Translations under genes and position numbers: made by a program
Assembly (NCBI GenBank): GCA_022575985.1
Contig: JAKSXM010000007.1
Location: 51,180,501-51,244,500, forward strand
From: Anagrus nilaparvatae
Lineage: Eukaryota > Arthropoda > Insecta > Hymenoptera > Mymaridae
DNA length: 64,000 bases
Direction of reading: 5' to 3'
In this document: positions 59,509 to 64,000 of the stretch, in pieces
Position numbering within the stretch: the first letter of the stretch is position 1
Layout: each line of letters opens with the position of its first letter
Notes under the pieces: model-generated
The model's input: the letters and a program-made list of their open reading frames with translations, nothing else
Told to the model about the DNA's origin: nothing
Database searches by the model: none

Positions 59509-60907
59509 GGGTAGATTTAAATGAAGTGAGTGCGACTTACATGGTCGGGTCTTCAAAACTGCCCCAAAGTGTTTTTTTCTGAAAGTACTACCAAAAATAA
59601 GTAACCAGCCCAATTTTTAGCCTCCCAGAGCGAAATCTCGATTTTTGGCAGCCATTTTAGTGTTTTTGAATGTCGTAAAAAAAGTAAGAAAAATGAGTCA
59701 TAATTTTTTTTATTATTGCTGTAAAAAACTCACATTATCATGAAAAATTTTTTCTTTTTAGGTCTGGATAGCAAATTTCCCTGGCTATCTGATTCCGGGG
59801 TCAAAAATTTTTTTTGAGTTGCGCATGCGCGAGGAATCGCTAAGATAGGCTGTTTTTTTTCAAAAGTTGATTTCTCAAATGCCTATTAGTAAAAAATCTT
59901 GTAACCAGGCTTAAAATTTTCGTTAAACCTTATATTTTTTGGCAAAAAAAACATTTCGATGGGACACTGCTTTTTGGGAGCTCTAGATAAAAAAATAGCA
60001 GCTTTCAAAACCTCATTTTTTACAAATTTCAAATTTCCCGCCAAGTCACGTGACCAATCAAAAATCTGATCAAAAATTTGGATTCCGCGGGAAATTTTAC
60101 ATAAGGATATATCTTTTCATGTTTTTAAGAGCGTTTATGTTAAAGCAGCGAAATTTTAAAATGAAAGATTAAAATATATCATTTATTAAGGAATTTTTTT
60201 ATTTTTTAAATTATTCCAAATTATTCAAAATTATTCAGAAAATTCTTTATTATTTCACTGTTTTTCGCCGCTTTAACATAAACGCTCTTAAAAACATGAA
60301 AAGATATATCCTTATGTAAAATTTCCCGCGGAATCCAAATTTTTGGTCAGATTTTTGATTGGTCACGTGACTTGGCGGGAAATTTGAAATTTGTAAAAAA
60401 TGAGGTTTTGAAAACTGCTATTTTTTTATCTAGAGCTCCCAAAAAGCAGTGTCCCATCGAAATGTTTTTTTTGCCAAAAAATATAAGGTTTAACGAAAAT
60501 TTTAAGCCTGGTTACAAGATTTTTCACTTATAGGCATTTGAGAAATCGACTTTTGAAAAAAAACAGCCTATCTTAGCGATTCCTCGCGCATGCGCAACTC
60601 AAAAAAAATTTTTGACCCCGGAATCAGATAGCCAGGGAAATTTCCTATCCGGACTTAAATGGAAAAAATTTTTCATGATAATGTGAGTTTTTTACAGCAA
60701 TAATAAAAAAAATTATGACTCATTTTTCTTACTTTTTTTACGACAGTCAAAAACACTAAAATGGCTGCCAAAAATCGAGATTTCGCTCTGGGAGGCTAAA
60801 AATTGGGCTAAATACTTATTTTTGGTAGTACTTTCAGAAAAAAACACTTTGGGGCAGTTTTGAAGACCCGACCATGTAAGTCGCACTCACTTCATTTAAA
60901 TCTACCC
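59509..60907. mobile_element. 1.4-kb near-perfect palindromic transposon with AAAT target duplication
   Basis: Begins GGGTAGATTTAAATGAAGTG and ends with the reverse complement. It is flanked by AAAT at 59505-59508 and 60908-60911. Arms of about 690 bp match almost base for base: ACATGGTCGGGTCTTCAAAA, GGTCTGGATAGCAAATTTCC/GGAAATTTCCTATCCGGAC, GCGCATGCGCGAGGAATCGC, CCGCCAAGTCACGTGACCAA. The centre is an AT-rich spacer near 60190-60230. The arms hold two local islands, GCGCATGCGC and TCACGTGACC. No transposase frame is present. It shares the 4-bp A/T duplication and foldback build with 23661-25155 but not its sequence. Confidence 0.88.
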
Positions 60908-60944
60908 AAATATAAATACACTTATTATTAAAATACAATAAAAT

Positions 60945-61390
60945 AAAAAAAAACGCTGCCTAGTATTAATTGGCACTATATATAGTTCCTTATTAACAAT
61001 AACAAAATGTTCTTAATGGTCTATTTTACCTAGTAAAAACGATAATTCTAGATATTAGTACTAATAAATTTTGAAAAAATTAAGTATCAGATCCTAAAAA
61101 TTTCTATAAACCATATTTCTAAAACTTATAGTACTCCCATAGAAATAAATTAAGGAATGCATCTAAAAAGAAAAAAAAAATTGGTATTTTTTGTATTTTT
61201 TTGTGAAAAAAATTTTGAGAAAAAAATTTTCAAAAAATTAATAATCAGATTCAAGATATCGTGTAAAAACGATACTTCTAGATATTAGTACTTTTATGGA
61301 AAAAAATGAGGTATTACATCCAAATTAAAAAAAAAAAAAAGTAGTTTGAGATTTTTTGATGAAAAAATTTTTGAAAAAAAAATTAGGTCT
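60945..61390 (+). repeat. Dispersed repeat, copy 2 (partner at 41030-41960)
   Basis: Shares AAACGCTGCC, ATTAACAATAACAAAATG, ACGATACTTCTA and ATGGAAAAAAATGAG blocks in the same order with 41030-41960. It also shows internal repetition: ACGATAATTCTAGATATTAG, then ACGATACTTCTAGATATTAG about 225 bp later. Confidence 0.5.
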
Positions 61391-61426
61391 TAATTCCTTT
61401 AATGGTTGTGAAATTTCACCGGTTAC

Positions 61427-61449
61427 ATACACACACACACACACACACA
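61427..61449 (+). repeat. (AC)n microsatellite
   Basis: About 12 uninterrupted CA dinucleotides precede ATATAC. Confidence 0.9.
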
Positions 61450-62246
61450 TATACTTTTTTTAAAAACCGGTTTTTTAGCTTCCTGAGGTCTCTAAACGTG
61501 CTTATATGCCAAAAAATCAAAAAAAAATTTTGACCGATCACAATTTTATTATTCAGAAAACCTTTTCTCTTCAAACCTTCCTTCTCGAGTTTGAGACCTG
61601 AGTTTGAGATATTCTCTTTGTTAGTTTTTAATTGTTGTAATTTACTTAAATTTGAATTATTTATTTGTAATCATTTTTTTTCTTTAAAAGTAAAATAAAT
61701 AAATATAATAAAATTTTCTTTTTAAGTTATTTATAACTTATACTTTAAGGGAGGCATTCTACCTTGAGACGTGTTTTTAGATCCTTTTTTCAAAGTGAAT
61801 TGTGAAAAAAGTACAAAAGATATTGTAAAAAATTTTTTTAATATCTTTTAAAAATAAATTAAGTATATCACAGAAAAAAATTTTTTAATTTCTTTTCGTA
61901 TAAGAGCACAGATAGCTTTGCAAAAATACATCTTAAAAAAAATATATAATCAGCGGGCAACAGAAGTCCATTATGTGGGTCATTTAAAAAAAAAATGTTC
62001 AAAAAATGGTAAAAATTCGAAAATCGCATTTCCAGTTTCCCACTGAAGAATACTAATTTTTTTAAGTATTCTTATAAAGATAAATTAAGATGCTCCGCTC
62101 TTAAAATTTAATATTTTTCTACCAGAAAATCCCAAAAATTTATTACTAATTATATTAAATTTTTTTTAAAAATTCTTTCGAAAAAAAAAATAAGACACAC
62201 TCTAATCTAAGTTTTAGTAGATGTACCAGAAATAATAAAGTATAGT
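61450..62246. other. AT-rich spacer
   Basis: No gene or clear structured repeat recognised. Confidence 0.4.
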
Positions 62247-64000
62247 ACTCCAGTCAAATCACGGGGGGGGGGGGTGGTATTGTTTGTGGCCGCCACCAGA
62301 TTTGGTCTACTATAGGTTTTTTGGGTCGCTGAACACGAAAATCGGGGTCTTTTCTATGCGCAATTGGAGCTTGACCCTTAAATCGGGCAAAACTGCCCTT
62401 AAAAAGGGCATTTTTGCTGTATTCATTGTAAGCCTTTGAAATTTGGTATACGGGGGTTTTTCGGGTCGCTGATAACGAATATTGCAGTTACAACTATGAA
62501 AAATTACCCCTTCACCCTTAAATTGGGCAAAACTGCCCCTAAAAAGGGATTTTTTGCTGTATTCACTGTAAGCCTTTGAAATTTGGTATACGGAGGTTTT
62601 TTAGGTCGCTGATAACGAATATTGCAGTTATAACTATGAAAAGTTACCCCTTTACCCTTAAATTGGACAAAACTACCCCTAAAAGGGGTGTTTTCACTAC
62701 TTTCACTCTATCCCTCCAAGATTCGACCTATTAGGGTTTTTTGGGTCGCTGATCACAAAAATCGTTGTCTTTTCAATTAAAACGTAATTCTTCACCCTTA
62801 AATTAGCCAAAAATATCCCTGAAAGGGGTAATTTTGCAACTTTCACTCTAGCCCTCCAAGATTTGGTCTAATAAAGGTTTTTGGGGTTGCTGATCACGAA
62901 TATTAAAGTTATAACTATGAAAAATAACCCCTTCACCCTTAAATTGGCCAAAAGTACCCCTAAAAGGGGTGTTTTTTCTACTTTCGCTCTAACCCTCCAA
63001 GATTTGGTCTTAAAGGGTTTTTTAGGTCGCTGATCACGAAAATCGCGTTTTTTTCAATTAAAAATTAGGTCTTCAGCCTCAAATTTACTAAAACTACTCC
63101 TAAAAGGTTTGAAAGGTATAAATAAATGAATCATACATTTTACAAGTTATCTTATTTATAAAATAAAGGTAAGCAAATGTTTTATCATTTGAAAAATTTT
63201 TCAAAAATTAAAAAAAAATTTTTTTGCATTAAACAAAACTTTTATTATGCCTCAAAATAACCCTTCAAGGGCTGTTTATTGTGAAAATCGACCTAAAAAA
63301 CCCTATTAGACTGAGTCTTAGAAGGCTAGAACGAATATAGCGAAAGTGCCCCTTTTAGGAGTAGTTTCGGCTAATATAAGGTTGAAGAGTTACGTTTTAA
63401 TTGAAAAGACATCGATTTTTGTGATCAGTGCCCCAAAAAAACCTATTACACCAAATTTTGAATGGCTAGATTGAAAGTAGCGAAAACACCCCTTTTCGGG
63501 GCAGTTTTGCTCAATTTAAACGTGAAGGGGTAATTTTTCATAGTTATAACTGCAATATTTGTTATCAGTGACCCAAAAAACCCCCGTTTACCAAATTTCA
63601 AAGGCTTACATTGAATATAGCAAAAATGCCCTAGTTAAGGGCAGTTTTGCCCAATTTAAGGGTGAAGGGGTAATTTTTCATAGTTTTAACTGCAATATTC
63701 ATTATCAGCGACCCAAAAAACCCCCGTATACCAAATTTCATAGGCTTACAGCGAATACAGCAAAAATGCCCTATTTAAGGGCAGTTTTGTCCAATTTAAG
63801 GGTGAAGGGTTAATTTTTCATAGTTATAACTGCAATATTCGTTATCAGCGACCCGAAAAACCCCCGTATACCAAATTTCAAAGGCTTACAATGAATACAG
63901 CAAAAATGCCCTTTTAAGGGCAGTTTTGCCCGATTTAAGGGTCAAGGGGTAATTTTTCATAGTTATAACTGCAATATTTGTTATCAGCGACCCAAAAAAC
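62247..64000. mobile_element. Foldback element of the 140-bp sub-repeat family (copy 4, longest, cut by window end)
   Basis: Starts ACTCCAGTCAAATCACGGGG plus poly-G. The forward arm has six units: the landmark GGGTCGCTGA falls at 62323, 62463, 62603, 62743, 62884 and 63024, so the period is 140 bp. The spacer is about 63116-63270. The inverted arm has GACCC landmarks at 63570, 63710, 63850 and 63989, with further diverged ones near 63292 and 63431, again 140 bp apart. Each unit contains ACCCTTAAATT(G/A)G(G/C)CAAAA and ACCCCTAAAAGGGGT. The inverted arm continues beyond the right edge. An 84-codon open frame inside (63559-63813) is a by-product of the repetition. Confidence 0.88.

Noticed and set aside
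63559..63813. 84-codon plus-strand frame with an internal repeat
   Set aside because: Open only because the 140-bp unit happens to lack stops in one frame here; other units of the same array are closed.
62247..64000. CRISPR-like regularly spaced repeats
   Set aside because: Units are contiguous 140-bp repeats in inverted arms with no unique spacers, in a eukaryotic genome.
1..64000. tRNA or rRNA genes
   Set aside because: Scanning by eye for T-arm GGTTCRANYCC and A-box patterns gave no convincing tRNA, and no rRNA-like conserved blocks were seen; a dedicated covariance search was not possible.

Overview
The window is a very AT-rich stretch of animal nuclear DNA, most likely from an insect. 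Genes are split by spliceosomal introns (about 60 bp to over 4 kb) with GT/AG borders. The gene set includes a chitin-binding RR-1 cuticle protein, which is diagnostic for arthropods, and the spaces between genes are packed with inverted-repeat mobile elements. I cannot name the species or order from the sequence alone. There are no bacterial-type operons, CRISPR arrays, rRNA genes or convincing tRNA genes.

Layout, left to right. (1) About 2.77-13.0 kb, minus strand: 17 coding exons of an ARFGEF3/BIG3 orthologue, whose C-terminal third lies off the left edge. (2) 13.0-18.4 kb: repeat-filled spacer with two kinds of foldback element. (3) 18.4-18.6 kb, minus: NAA38, a NatC subunit. (4) 19.6-22.85 kb, plus: complete SCYL2 pseudokinase gene. 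(5) 22.9-27.5 kb: spacer with a 1.5-kb near-perfect foldback element. (6) 27.6-29.2 kb, minus: a four-finger C2H2 protein. (7) 30.1-32.4 kb, minus: UTP4 (cirhin). (8) 32.4-36.7 kb: gene-free AT-rich spacer, probably including a long spenito 3' UTR. (9) 36.7-39.3 kb, minus: spenito (RBM15 family). (10) 39.3-49.5 kb: gene-free repeat region. (11) 49.6-56.5 kb, plus: the cuticle protein gene, with a Penelope-like retroelement in its large intron and an in-frame alternative last exon. (12) 56.5-64 kb: repeats, including a 1.4-kb palindrome and a foldback structure built from 140-bp tandem units that runs off the right edge.

The host genes are housekeeping or regulatory genes with no operon-like logic: vesicle traffic (ARFGEF3, SCYL2), N-terminal acetylation (NAA38), ribosome biogenesis (UTP4), RNA modification and splicing (spenito) and exoskeleton (cuticle protein). 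The most unusual content is the mobile DNA. A family of poly-G-headed foldback elements with 140-bp sub-repeats occurs at four or more places. Two long palindromes have apparent 4-bp target duplications. The Penelope-like element sits between 127-bp inverted repeats that carry a hammerhead-like motif.

All gene models were built by eye from reading frames, splice-site consensus, phase continuity and recalled family sequence; no database search was possible. Exon phases were added up for each gene and close without frameshift.
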